Source of the DNA: Calycina herbarum
Taxonomy: Eukaryota > Ascomycota > Leotiomycetes > Helotiales > Pezizellaceae
Length of the DNA: 64,000 nucleotides
Reading direction: 5' to 3'
Assembly (NCBI GenBank): GCA_001414485.1
Contig: LLEY01000047.1
Span: 349,749-413,748 of the forward strand
Part shown: piece by piece, positions 9,913 through 22,226 of the stretch
Numbering within the stretch: position 1 is the first letter of the stretch
Layout: each line of letters starts with the position of its first letter
The notes under the pieces: generated by a model
What the model saw: only the letters and a program-made list of their open reading frames with translations
The model's database searches: none
What the model was told of the DNA's origin: nothing
Translations under genes and position numbers: made by a program

Positions 9913-12900
9913 ATGACGGGCACGCAAGGCCAGACTCAAGACGCGACGAAAGAGAGAAAGCGAGATAAACTTAAACAAAAGCTGTTTCCAAGGAGGCAAA
10001 TCAAAACCTCTCCTGTGGTTCATCAGACGCCTAGTCCATCGAGCTCGCGACCTTCAGATGTAATAGAGCTGGGCTTGATAGCACCAAGTTTACAAGGCGG
10101 TAATACACCAGCAGACAATCTACGCTCTACTACCCTACCACTTTCAAATACAGGGCCCTCAACAATCAACAACAACGATGCTACCTCTTTCACTCACAAC
10201 GCTTCCGCCCTTACCTCCACACAAATAGCGATACCATCCTCCCAATCGATCAATAACTCGGCATCTATTTCGTCACCAACAACTTTACCGAATACCCCAC
10301 CAACAGCGGTCGCACCGCAACAACACGAAAATGCGTTGTCCGAAAACACTGCTCATCAGCCACCCGCAAGCACTCCAGCTCCAAGCCTTTCTACAAACAT
10401 ACTCGCAGTCCAAGGCTTGTGGTCTGAAGCGCTTCAAACGCTGTCTGCAGAAGAAAAACAGGCTCTCCAAGAACTTCAGCCTGCTGTTGGAATCGAGCCT
10501 CCCAAAATTGGAGAGTTACTTGGCCTCACCCAGAACTTGCACAAAAAATGCAAGGAGGGGTCATATAAGTTTCATTTCAGAGGCAAGGAATACATAATGA
10601 GGGACATTGCTGGGAAACTAATAGGGTGGCTAGACACCTTTAAGTTAGTTGGCGATATTATGGTCAATTTCGATCCAGTTCATGCAGCTTTGCCGTGGGC
10701 TGGCGTGAGATTTTTGCTTCAAGCGGCTGTCGGAGAACACGAGCAGATGGGAGAATTGCTCTTGATTATCGAAAAAGTTTCGTGTCTGATCAAACGTGGG
10801 GAAGTGTATGAAAAACTGTACCAGCCCGGGCCAATGTTTGACGACAAAGCTCTTCAGGGTTTTCACGAAGAGATGGTCCGGCTCTACGTCTTGATACTTC
10901 GGAAGTTGACTTCAATTTGCCAGCTTCTAGTCAAGAGTACCGTGAAAAGAACTGCGCACTCTCCTTTTAAACCTGGCGAAGTTTCTGGATTGTTGCGGCA
11001 TTTTGACAGGGTAGGGGATGACGTCGAAGTCGCTATCAAAAACTGCGAGCTGTCGCGTAGTATACAAGCAGATACAGAACATAAGTCTCTTCTCGAATCT
11101 GTTAGAGGGCATATACTGCGCACCGACGAAAGCATTTTGGCCATGTTAGAAGTAATCGAAGTCAATGAACAATTGAAGATTCTGGATTCTTTCTCATCGG
11201 TTAAGTGTGGATTCCACCATGTCACGATCAGTACGAAACGTGTGAAGGGTACCTGCGAGTGGATTTTTCAAGAATTGGGCTATCAAGAGTGGCTAAATGA
11301 AAGTGCCTCAACTATTCTTTGGCTTCATGGGAATGGTAAGAATATATTTCTGTTTGTTCTTCGTCTATTTCCCTACACCTTTGTTCTCGATTATTCGAAC
11401 TTCCCGAATCTCTAATTCTTTTCATACCCCAAAATCGACACGATGTTGGATCTCTCAAAAGTTCTCAGACATACATCTCGATTATCCAAACTATCTCGAA
11501 TAATCATTTCAATTTCCCCATATCATCTAGAACATCGATCTCCAATTATCCAAAGCAGCTGGGACAATCAGCTGCAATTGCTCCAAAGGTGGAACAGCCA
11601 TATCAGTTATTCCACATGCCTCTTCGGGGTATCGAAATGGATTGCCCCCCCCCCCCCCCCCCAGGTGGTAGAAAACTGCTTTGAATCTTCTCAGATGTGT
11701 ACAAGCCAACAATCTTCGATAATTAGGAATCTGATTCACAATTCTTCTATCACAAGTCTGAATCTGAGTAGAGTCAGTGTATGAGAAGAAGTGTGGCAAG
11801 GTCAATATCGAGCTAGACAGGAATATATGCTAACGTGTTTTTGAAAGTGGGAACCGGCAAAACATTTCTTGTCTCCAGAGTCATTGACGAAATCCAACAA
11901 AGCCTAGAAGTGCATCCCAATCAAGAGGGCTTCGCATTTTTTTACTGCAATAGAAACGAAGATGAGCGTCGAGGAGTATTACAAGTTCTAACGGCTTTCG
12001 TGAGGCAGCTCGCGACCATCGCCCGGGAGAAGAATTACATTGAGATACACCTAAAGCAATACTATTACGACAACAAATTTTCGACAAAGTTGCCTATGAT
12101 TAAGGACTGCAAGAAGTTTTTGCTTGATTTGATGAATTTGTACCCTCGGACGACCATAATATCAGATGGCCTGGACGAACTTGAGGGGCCAGACAGAACC
12201 GAACTGGTTGAGGTTTTTGAAGACCTTTTGACAGAGTCTTCGAATCCTCTCAAGATATTCATTACAAGTCGACCCGAGGGTGATATTCTAGAAATTCTAG
12301 AGGATAGAGACAACATAGAACTCAGTTTTGCGACAAACAACGAGGATATTTCCAAGTTCATCGAAAGCTCAATTGTTAAGCACAGAAAGTGGGGAGGAAT
12401 GGAACAAGTGTTGAAAGATCAGATTATTAAAACTCCGAATGAACAGAGCAAAGGAATGTAAGTATTGCCTTCTGATTTACCCTAAACATGTCATTGCCTT
12501 CGTTCAGGGGTCGGTCATTCTTGGGCCGCACGAAGTTTAATATTACATGACCAAGTCTCCTTCATCCGAACAATATTCATGTAATATTATTATTCGAAAG
12601 CATTTGGAACAACTAAATTAATTGTATGAAGATGCTCGAGATAATTGGGATTCGTTCGTCTCAGTTTCTCCGGTATTCTCATTCAACTACTTCAATTGTC
12701 CTAATCTTCTCAAATAATTTTATCAAACGCATATTGTTCGGTCACGAATTGCTCTACCTGCCTTCGTAGAGCGATGCTTACTTTGTCTCAACAGGTTCCA
12801 GTGGGTATATCTTCAAATCGAGCAACTGCTGAAATTGCAATGGACTCGACACATCAAGGAGCGTTTAGGCAAACTTCCTGAAGACCTCAAAGCGTCTTAC

Positions 12901-14914
12901 GATGAAATTTACAACGCGATGGATGTTTCGGATAAAGAACTTGTAGATCGCGCATTCAAATGGGTGATGTGCTCCCACAGGCCACTTGTGACATCGCTTC
13001 TTCTCGCAGCTATGTGTCAAGATGAAGCCAAGGACACTCTCACTCCTTTAGAAAACTTTGACGAGAGTCTCGCCCTAGAATCATTCCACAATTTCTTAGT
13101 ATTCGATCGCGTACGTGCTGTTTGGGTCCCGTCCCATCTCTCCGTCGTTGAATACTTTGAGACATTGTGGAGCCAAAGCGAGGCAAATTGCTTCGTTGCG
13201 AGCACTTGTTTGTTAGTGCTTCAAAACACGGTGCTCTACAATCGTGAGAGAAGATGGAAGCTTCCGGCGAAGTTTTAAGTAATCCGTATGTGAGAAAGTG
13301 CCAACCAAGGGAGTTGGAGTTGCCAGATCCTTTATACAAAACCGATTTCATGTACCTGGGTTGGTACGCAAGATATCATTGGTGGCGCCATGTGCGGGAG
13401 AGTGTTGATTTTGAGAACAAAATGCGTCTCATTGCACTTCTCGAGGAATTTCTCGGACTACCAACCAAAAGTAGTCCTGCATACTAGTGTTGGCACAGAA
13501 TGACTCTTGAGGAAACCTGGGCTCAATCCGGAATGGGGGATAGTATATTCAACTTCGACGTACTGGACGAGATTCATCCTACCACTATCGCTGGTTTCGG
13601 ATATTGCCGACTTGGTTTAAATATAATAATACCTAGCTGGTTCGAGTCTGATTGGCCAAAAGAGGATAGGCGAACAGCCAAGGGAGAAAATTACCTAGAA
13701 CTCGCAGTATCCGCTAAATCGGCCACCACCTGTCGACTTCTGATTGAGCGTGGGGCGGATGTCCAAGCCAATGTAGGGGCGAGGCAAAAAGGTTATATCA
13801 GAGTGCTAGCTGCTGCACTGGTAAAAAGAAGTACAGGTGCATTTACTGATGAACTTGACGAGATTTTTAGGATGCTGGTGAGAGAAGGAAAAGCCCCGGT
13901 AAATGAAAAATATTCAGGCGGAGGTTATGGAAGTCCATTATGTGCTGCTATCGAGTCTGGTTCGTTATCGCCTGGTAGAAAGTTAGACGTTGTCAAGTTT
14001 CTAGTAGAAGAGGGCGCTGATGTCAACTTGCGTATGTCCCCCAACCCTATCCCCTTTCTCCTTAATGAACGTGGGCCCCCGTATAGAAATAAAAACGGCA
14101 ACGAACAGGTACCTGTCCCGTTGTTCCAACTTGGGAGCGCAATCCAGGGTATTGACCTGGCTATTCTGGAACAATTGAACTCAATTGTTTGAAATAGTTA
14201 GGTCATTATGTTAAATTGTCCTGACAAGATAGAATAACGAAATCTTTATTGCAGCTTTTATTGTTATTGGGGTCCTGTTCGCAGCTCTGGGTTCTTGTTC
14301 ACTTGGCGAGATAATACGAGCTAATATGTTGCAGTATGTGGGACGTATGGAAGTGCGCTTGGGACTGCAGCAACCTTTGGGAACGACGAAGTCGTACATC
14401 TTTTGTTAGAAAAAGGGTAATTACCATTTGTCAAGGAGAAGAGACACTTGCTTATTTATGATATAGCGCTGATGTAAATATGCCCTTAAAAGAGAGTGTT
14501 GCGGGAAGTGTTCTAGCGGCTGCGTGCGAAGCAGGTCTGTTAGAAAGAGTTAAACTTCTAGTTGAAGCTGGAGCGGATGTAAACATGCCTTTGGACGGAG
14601 ATTACGGAAGTGCGTTGGAATGCACCGCTGAGAGTCCGTACTTCGCTGAGATAGCTCGCGTTCTGATAAATGCTGGGGCAGATCCTAACATGCAAGTACA
14701 AGGCGACGAATATGGGAGTGCACTTGTTGCATTATTCGGATTTAGACCCAATGGTGAAGATGACGAAAAGGATGTCAGGGCGATGGCAGAGATTTTGGTA
14801 AAGGAAGGGGGCGCGAGGATGGATATGAAAGTTCAGAATGGTCTGTATTCCAGCGCTTTGGAAGCAGCGAAGGAATGGGGCAGGTATGAGATGGCAAAAG
14901 AGTTTTTGGACTAG
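9913..14914 (+). pseudogene. NACHT-ankyrin STAND (NLR-like) receptor gene, disrupted
   Basis: Exons: 9913-11335, 11848-12457, 12795 onward, then a short exon from about 14335 to 14416 and a last one from about 14466 to 14914. The N-terminus is Ser/Pro-rich (to about residue 160), then a conserved region (FHFRGKEYIMRDIAGKLIGW, HAALPWAGVRFLLQA) found at the front of many fungal NACHT proteins. The NACHT domain has a P-loop (HGNVGTGKT) rebuilt across the first intron, Walker B (ISDGLDELEG) and ITSRPEGD. Ankyrin repeats follow (LLIERGADVQ, FLVEEGADVN, LLVEAGADVN). The frame is broken twice: a frameshift near 13255 and TAG at 13485-13487. The junction around 14150-14334 is unresolved. Such proteins are sensors in fungal non-self recognition (family knowledge). 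A sequencing error cannot be excluded. Confidence 0.75.
11336..11847 (+). other. Unusually long intron inside the P-loop of the STAND gene
   Basis: This 512-nt intron (GTAAGA...AAG) splits the Walker A motif. It contains an 18-C run at 11645-11662 and repeated ATTATCCAAA/ATTATTCGAA-like words. Typical introns in this window are 50-60 nt. The second intron (12458-12794, 337 nt) is also long and AT-rich. Both may carry inserted sequence. Confidence 0.6.
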
Positions 14915-15531
14915 CAGAGAATAAGGGGGGAGGCAAATTTATGAAGACCGACTTACGTTCAGGCTAGTGGAGAATGAAACTAGACAGAAAGATTTCGAGA
15001 TTAAGTATATTAAGGTTCCATCCACACAAGCTTTAGATATCTTTTGGTCCTAGACGGGAACGCTTGGGAGAGGGAAATATTTATGCAGATCATACTTTGG
15101 GCACCTAATGCTCTCTCGCATACTGCTTAAAATTCCAGTCGTTCTTACCGCCATAATCTAAGATGACATCAAAGAGCTACTCCTGCCCTTGGAAATTTTA
15201 AACAAGGCAGTCACGCTAGGAAATTCCTAGAATCTCTTAGTATTCGACATATCTCAACCAACTTAATTCATCTTCTATTGCACTATTACAATTACTTTTC
15301 TCTTTCAGAGAATAGTAAGCAATAAATTGCCACGTGGTAAGTACAGTCTAAAACTTTGTTCATACCAGGATATGAAGTAACCAATGCTAAATTAGAAAGG
15401 CGTAACCGTCACCTGCACCAGGATACTACTGTGAATGTCACCTTCAAAACGATATCAATAAACCCGAGTAAGTCATCAAATATGCCATCCAAATTTCACA
15501 TTCTATAATACTTACTTAGGCAGAAAGGGCA
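14915..15531. other. Intergenic region
   Basis: No gene recognised. The last 100 bases before 15532 look like a leader, with GTAAGT and a later TTAG that could form a 5' UTR intron. Confidence 0.3.
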
Positions 15532-16066
15532 ATGGCTGGTCGTAATATCCGCGAGGTCAACGACTTCACCTCTACCACAATTTTGCGCATCAACCCGAAC
15601 ACTATTCCTCCTGCACGCAAACTTTTCCTCGAGCACCAACTTCAAATTTCCTCGAACTTAGGAAGACCGAGAATTTATGCCATCCGCGCCATCGCTCGTG
15701 TCGGACTCGCAGTCAACCAGAACAATGCAATTCCTGCTATGAGCCAAAGACGTCGTGCCGGTCGCCCAGCAACCACCAGCACAAGTATTGCCGTAAGAGA
15801 GACATAATTCATCTAACTATTTATTATGCCACTAACGCTTGTAGAAACAACTTTCTTGCTGTCGAACGAAGTGGCGTAAGGTTGTCCGTGGTTCTTGGGT
15901 AAATGCATCGGTTCGTTTAGAGTTAGCTGGCATAATGCCTTCTACTCGTATGATGCAGACAATCGAACAAAATATGCTTAATGAAATCAGTCACGACTTC
16001 GTTGCGGATATGAGATCAACCGATCACAATCATGTTCCTGTCCGTTTTCGCACAATGGCTCTCTAA
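15532..16066 (+). CDS. Orphan basic protein, two exons
   Basis: Exon 1 is 15532-15792 and exon 2 is 15845-16066, joined by a GTAAGA...GTAG intron of 52 nt, giving 160 residues. The frame is open and in phase across the junction, which supports a real gene. The product is basic, with clusters such as MSQRRRAGRPATT and CCRTKWRKVVRGSW, and has no signal peptide or membrane segment. I do not recognise a family. It lies between the ankyrin end of the STAND gene and a decayed copy of that end, so it may have come in with, or been caught in, the duplication. An upstream coding exon is possible. Confidence 0.55.
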
Positions 16067-16215
16067 GGGGTGGGAGTTGGTGGTATAATCAAAAAGGGAA
16101 ATAGGAAATGGGAAACTGGGGAAATGAATTATGGCATAGGGAAATCACTGAAATCGACTAGCGTTAAACTGCGTGGAACAAAAGTGAAATATCAATAAAA
16201 TTGTTTGCAAGGGAA

Positions 16216-16990
16216 GGCGGAGCACAATTAAATGGTCCATACGAGAAAATGTTCTACGGAAGTCTATTATGTGCTTCTATCGGGTCTGTTTTTTATATTA
16301 CCCGGTAGAAAGCTAGAAACTGTCAAGTTGTACCTCTCCCGCCGTTCTAACTCTGGATCGCAATTCAAGTATTAACCTAGCCATTCTGAAATAATTGTTC
16401 TAGATAATTGGGCCAATATGTTAAATTGTCCGGACAAGGTAGAGTATTTACAGCTTTTATAACAGCTTTTATTGTCATCAAGGGCCTGTTCGCAGCTCTG
16501 CGTTCTTGTTCACTTGGCGAGAAAATATACTTGCTGATTTGTCATAGCGCAAACGTAAACATTCCTTAGGAATACTGTGAATTTGGAAGTGCCCTAGCTG
16601 CTGTATGTTAAGCAAGGTCCTTAGAAAAAATTAAACTTCTTGTAGAAGCTGGAGCGGATGTAAACATGCCTTTGGACGGAGATTACGGAAGCGCACTGAT
16701 ATGGGCTGTTAAATTTCCATAGGAGCCGCAGGACCCGATATCTGACTTTTTGGTCGCCGAAGCAGGCGCCGACTGAGATATGCAATTTGAACATGGGGAA
16801 TTTCACAGCGCACTGAAGGCAGTTTTTGCAAATTGTTGTGTGAAGAAGATGAGGTTCGGAGGATGGCGGAGATTTTGGTAAAGGAGGGAGGGGCGAAGAT
16901 CGATCCGCCACTACGGCATAGAGAATATACTAGTAGTTTATAAGCAGCTAAAGATAATGATTAGTATACGATTGCAAAAGAACTTATGAG
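16216..16990 (+). pseudogene. Decayed partial duplicate of the STAND gene's ankyrin end
   Basis: This stretch repeats, in order, pieces of 13900-14880: the GGAAGTCTATTATGTGCT exon segment, the CCCGGTAGAAAG segment, the intron words ATATGTTAAATTGTCC and TTCGCAGCTCTG, and the ankyrin segment GCTGGAGCGGATGTAAACAT followed by CCTTTGGACGGAGATTACGG. It is riddled with stops, deletions and a missing middle. It starts about 150 bp after the orphan gene and ends just before the MITE at 17056. It is a partial tandem copy that has decayed much further than the parent. Confidence 0.8.
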
Positions 16991-17055
16991 GCTTAACCGA
17001 AAGCGGGCACCGGTGACGGGAACATTCTAGGATAATCTGAGATGTTGTTCTAGTA

Positions 17056-17457
17056 AGAGATTCGGAAGAAACTCTGCGAACGGCTAAAAATACACTAATT
17101 TAGTAAAACATCCCACCACAATGCTAGGGGTTTGCCCTAAATATATAATATAACTAAAGCTTCACTATAACTCTTTCACTTCTATAACTTCGCTTTTAAT
17201 AATAGTGCTAAGATATAGAGTTACTTATAAGTAACGGTATATTCAAGATTCTAAATCTATGATTAACTTAGGCTTATGTATAGAATAGTGTATATTATAG
17301 AGTATAAGAGCATGGCATAAACATAGCAGATTGTATTAGAATAGTATCAAGAACACTTCCTGCGATATACTAGAATATATGAACACATAGAATTACTGTT
17401 GGTGGGGTAATAGTGGGGTAGATGCGTAGGCGTTCGCAGAGTTTCTTCCGAATCTCT
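17056..17457. mobile_element. TA-target MITE with 27-bp perfect TIRs, 402 bp
   Basis: Positions 17056-17082 and 17431-17457 are perfect inverse complements over 27 bp (starting AGAGATTCGGAAGAAACTCT). TA flanks both ends (17054-17055, 17458-17459). The interior is AT-rich with no coding potential. The TIR sequence is unrelated to the other two MITEs, so this is a separate family, probably mobilised by a Tc1/mariner-type transposase. Confidence 0.85.
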
Positions 17458-17654
17458 TAGATCTGGGTTACCTGGGAATGTACTTGTACCACATACGTCG
17501 AGAAATATTTACCCCACCGAGAATTATCCTACAGAACTTTTACAAGCTTTCAAAGACATTGGCTTCTCATTAGCACCTTTAAATCCGGGAATTCGACATG
17601 GGAGAGCAAATAAGGAGGAAACCAATTCTTTACACGTCCTCCGAACACCGAAAA

Positions 17655-18793
17655 ATAACTCACAGGCTATCTATTCCCGCACGTTCACTCGACCTCCCAT
17701 CCGCCAACGTCCTCCCACTCATCAAACTCCTCCAAAAGATCAATAAGCTCCTTCTTTTTCGCTTTTTGAGCAAACGGTATAACACGCACATCTGTTTGAG
17801 ACCACTGATATAAAAATCCGAATACTCAACCTTCCCAGTGTCAAGCCATCTCAACTGCGCCGACTTGGGAGCAAATCCCATTCCCGGTATTCCCTTCGCC
17901 AAGGAAATCAACTGGAGTTCAATTTCCGACTTCGAAGCCCAGGGAGATTCGCTCCACTCCTAGTCGCAGATGTGACATCAAAGGCCCAAAGATGACCGTA
18001 GAGCATACCATCGTCCGAGTTCCCGCTATGGCGGTCAAGATGATCGTTCAGGAGCAAGCGAGCAATTTTTGTTTGCTTCGTGCCGGTGATAGTGTGGAGA
18101 TGGCGATTGTACAGTTTTCCGGTGAGCTCATCTGTTGTGAATGATTCATAGTCGGGAGCTGTGCGTTGAGGTGTTTTGATCATCTCTGCTCGAGTACCTG
18201 GTGCCAAGTGTCAGAGGCAGTTTACTCCCTCTTGGATCTTATAACGTAGGAATAGACTATAGCTTTCAAATGTTCCAACTATCTTCGAATCTTGTTCCAA
18301 ACGTTTGGAACAATTCAGAATTAACCCAGATACTTCGAACAATGAACATCAACTATCCCAAACTACCTGGGACAAAAACAAGAAAAGTTTGCCACCGCTT
18401 TTCCTATCCACGGGTAGTATCAGGCAAATTGCGGTCACGCAAGAGACACTGCAACTTGCTATTGTCCTTCGTCGTATAATCAATGGTCCTTTAATCCAAC
18501 TGTCACGTATTTTGAAGGGTGGAAAAGGCTCCGAGGAGCTTAAATTCGGAGGTGAAAACTCTGCTATATATACAGGGAAATGGAGTCACATGACACCCCA
18601 TTTTCCGTGACACCAACATATCATCCTCAAGCTCTAGAAGCCCAGACCCCTTTTTGCTCTTTCCGTCATCATTCTTGTCGTTCTCGTTCACATTATGTAA
18701 CGGGGCTCGCATGGATATCTTCTGCTGTTTCGCAGACACGCCCTTAGACGCGTTTCCGTCGATTTCGGCGAGGGGTCGCTTAGCAGGCGGCAT
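17655..18793 (-). pseudogene. SAP-domain gene, apparently decayed
   Basis: The likely start is at 18793 (MPPAKRPLAEIDGNASKG, a Lys/Ala-rich nuclear-type N-terminus). A SAP-like segment lies at about 18180-18010 (YESFTTDELTGKLYNRHLHT then GTKQTKIARLLLNDH). A C-terminal part at 17930-17660 reads in one frame to FYISGLK and then must shift by one base to continue as VRVIPFAQKAKKKELIDLL; a further break separates it from the SAP segment. I found no introns that repair both. SAP domains bind DNA in chromatin or RNA-processing proteins. A badly modelled multi-exon gene is the alternative. Confidence 0.5.
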
Positions 18794-18865
18794 TTTTGGT
18801 GATGGAGGGTTATGTCCGTTGTCAATTGAGTTGTACAAATGGATTAAATTGTGATAGCTCTTCAA

Positions 18866-19712
18866 GTTGCTGGAGTGAGTGGTTTCATATAGCAGATTGA
18901 TATAACGTAATTGACGTCATGTTTCGCACCGATCCCTTGAGTAAAGGGGCGTTCTCGCTTCCCATCAACATAACGCGGCGCGGCGGTAAATAAACAAACC
19001 CTTGATCAAACTAGTACTACTTTGGAAATTGATTGTTCCAAGTCTTTTGGATAATAAACACTTGCCCTAGAAAGTCGGAACAACGAGGCAGGTATGAATC
19101 TGGAAGTATTTACCGCCACTTTTAATGTCGATCGCGAGGGCGTTCACTCCTTCGCGTAAAAACAGTGTCCCAGAGGGATTAAATTTTCAGGAGGGAATAG
19201 AAAAGGGGATGGAATTTTGGGGCTCAATACAAGCTCAAAATCTACCGAGAGGTTCCCTATCCAACTACTCTTTCTTGCCCTCTGGAAGAGAAGCCAACGC
19301 CAAAAATAAAACGCAAGAAAAACAGGCAAAGAGATGGTTTACTTGTATTGAGGAGCGCACCCCTGCTTTCGGGCATTGAGGGGCCACATCTCCATTACAT
19401 TACGCGTCACTATTTTCACCTTGTTAGCAAGACTTGTACAATATAAAGAGCGACAACTAAAATTGATAGAATTTTTTTATTCCACACTATTTGAAGATGT
19501 GTGTTTAGCCGCTCGCTCTGGAACTACAGCCACAATCATGAAGTATTTTCGCTCAGCCTGAAATGCAAGTAGCTCATTTTTGGTATAACTGATCCTGCAC
19601 AATGCCACCCAACCCCCAACCCCCATTCGAACTCGACCATTCACCATGAGCAATGCAAACGCCTGCTTGTGGTTGAGTGTGTAGAAAAAAATTAAAAAAC
19701 GGTCCCCTTCGC
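18866..19712. other. Intergenic region with one palindromic repeat copy
   Basis: Apart from the dispersed palindrome at 19033-19083 nothing gene-like is seen. The right part is the 3' flank of the minus-strand DBP5 gene. Confidence 0.4.
19033..19083. repeat. Dispersed palindromic repeat, copy 1
   Basis: Starts TTGTTCCAAGTCTTTTGGAT and ends AAAGTCGGAACAA; the arms are imperfect inverse complements. It is followed by GAGGCAGGT as in copies 2 and 3. Confidence 0.65.
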
Positions 19713-21700
19713 TCAGGTACTTTTCGTGTCAACTGCCTCTCGGCTCTCATCAATGATTTCTTTCACCATAGTCTCCGTCGCATCCATATTACTCATGTCT
19801 AGCATGTTTATTTCTACGCCGAAATAGGTTTTGATTTCCGAAAGCGCCTTGAAAGATTGCTGGTCACTAGGGAATGTGTTAGTGTTGCCAAATCTAAAAG
19901 GTTGCGCGGGGTGTAAATAGCATCGCAAGCCCCCCCCCCCCGGAAGCGACTAGAAAGGAAAGAAAAAGGCCGGGAAACAACTTACTGTATGAATGTCACT
20001 GCAAGCCCAACACGTCCAAATCTTCCAGTTCGGCCGATACGGTGAAGGTATGTCTCAAAGTCTGGTTCTTCTTGCATCCCGCCGCCTTCCACCCGCTTCA
20101 TCGGAATGTCATAATTGATTACCAAGGATATCGCCTGAATATCGATACCTCGCGAAAAGACGTTGGTTGTGACGAGGACCTTGAAAATTCCTTTACGAAA
20201 TTGTTGTATAGCTTTATCACGTTCAGTTCCTCCCATCCTACCATGGAGTTTGAGAACCTGGTGACCCGCCTTGGTCAATTTGTTTTCGATTGCATCAGCC
20301 GTCGCCCGCGTCTAATACATTGTGAGTAGATGAATATGAAATCAAAGATAGGATAGTACTACCGCGACAAAAATAATTGACTGTCCAATTGTCGCAAGGC
20401 CATACAATTGAACCAGGGTCTCATACTGGGCGTCTCTGCCTTCTTTGCTGTCACAATCCACGTACATTTGCTTAATTCCTTTCACTGTCAGTTCTTCTTG
20501 CTTGAGAAGCAATTTCATAGGATCGGGACAGAAAAACCCAGCAAATCTTTCGACGCTGCTAGGAAATGTTGCCGAGAATAGGAGGATTTGGACATGTGCT
20601 GGAATTTTTCTGTTGAGCAATTAGATTTATTCAATATAATTAATAATATCAAAACTGCAAGCACAAACCTTCTCATACGAAGAGAACTGTCCCCATGTCC
20701 CTGCTTGGACAACATTGCATCTGCTTCGTCTAGAACCACGATTTTCAATTGAGATATGTCCATGAGTTGTGGTTGTTTTGGTTTGGGCGCGACGAGAGCT
20801 TCCATTTTTCCGGGGGTTCCAACTACAACCATTGCATGAACTGGTTGGCTCTTGGGGGGAGGGTTTGGATCGCTTGAATCGGGTGGTACAACAGCATGTA
20901 TCGTCAAAGCCTCTGCGCCTTCATAGAACTGACCCATGGTTCGAATGACACCGATAATTTGGAAGGCTAACTCGCGAGTGGGTACGATGCACAGAGCTTG
21001 GGGCTGGTGGGGCTTGCTAAAATCGAGGCGAGAAAGCATGGCGATGGAAAAGGCTCCAGTCTTTCCAGTTCCAGATCGCGACTGACCGATCATATTTGGC
21101 GGAGGATCCGAGAGCAAATGAGGGAGAGCTGCACCCTGGATCTTTGATGGTTTCATGTGACCCATCATATATAGTCCCTTGAGTAATTGTGTCTTGCTAT
21201 AAAAAAAGAGGTTAGCAAAAGGTTGAAGCACACTGGGAAAGTGAACCACATAATGTAAATGACCATTACTCCAGTTGGAGCAGCAGTCAGAATGTTAGAC
21301 CAAGGTTTCCATTGGCCTCTCCACACGAAAATTATAGGCGACGAACATTTGAACAGTAAAGAGCATGCACTCACATTCCGAGTTCCTCCCATGATTTGGC
21401 TGTTGGCCGCCCATAGTTAGGGTCGTTTCTCTTCTGCTGTTCACTGATGATAATTTCAAGTTCACCATCATCATCATTATTCAGTCCAGATCCACCGAGG
21501 ACCTCGACTTGTCCGTCGGTCTGGGCTGCACCAAGTGATGACGGGCTTTGCTTTGCGACGGGGGTTGCGCCAGTGGGAGAAGATACTTCATCGGCCCAAC
21601 TCGTCGTGGCTCTAGGGCTGAATGATGCTGTATTCGCATCAAGTGTCGGTCTGGTAATGCGATCTGCGAGAGACGCAGGCTTCGCGGTGCTTTCAGACAT
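19713..21700 (-). CDS. DBP5: ATP-dependent RNA helicase Dbp5 (DEAD box)
   Basis: Five exons: 21700-21375, 21196-20669, 20609-20363, 20311-19986 and 19866-19713, about 526 residues; all junctions are GT-AG and in phase. Motifs appear in order: Q-motif region KPSKIQGAALP, motif I SRSGTGKT, Ia PTRELAFQ, motif II LDEADAML, motif III SATFPSS, motif V TTNVFSRGID, motif VI HRIGRTGRFG. The acidic N-terminus ends in SWEELGI before the core, as in Dbp5/DDX19. The enzyme remodels mRNPs at the cytoplasmic face of the nuclear pore with Gle1 and Nup159 (family knowledge). The last intron holds a 12-nt homopolymer (C on the plus strand, 19930-19941). The gene is divergent from BZZ1, 526 bp away. Confidence 0.93.
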
Positions 21701-22226
21701 ATTGTTGTTTTCGAAGAGGTATGACCGGTACGGAAGTAACGGTGAATACGATAAGTCGAAGAAGTTCGAGTTTGGAGATCGACGGGTCGGGACGAGAGGC
21801 GGGAGAGGCCTGTGTTCTGCGCAGAAGCGCGACAATATATTTGTGTGGGTAGTATGCGGAGATCAAAGGATGAATGGGTATTTTTAGGAGAGGAAGGTGG
21901 CACGGTAAAGGAGAAAGTGGGAGGTTGGCCTTCAACTCAAGCTCTTGCTTCTTTTTTGATGGCGGGGTCTAGCATGTTTTGATGCCCGCATTGCTGCCTT
22001 TATATTGAGGCACAACATCGCGGTGGGTTCGGCCCGTTGAGATGCGAGTACTTTGTAGGCCAGTATGGATTATCGTGGGGTCAGAAGTGTCAGTTACTGC
22101 GCCTTTCAATATAACAATTCATGCCCTACCTACTCGCTGAACTATGACGTTGGCCCAATTTGAGTGTCATTTATGATCCCCTCCTTGGAAAAATAAAAAC
22201 TGCTCTTCTACACCTAGGTAGCAAAC
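21701..22226. promoter_or_regulatory. Divergent promoter region DBP5-BZZ1
   Basis: This 526-bp gap separates two divergent start codons and must hold the promoters and 5' leaders of both. I see no recognisable shared operator. Confidence 0.5.
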
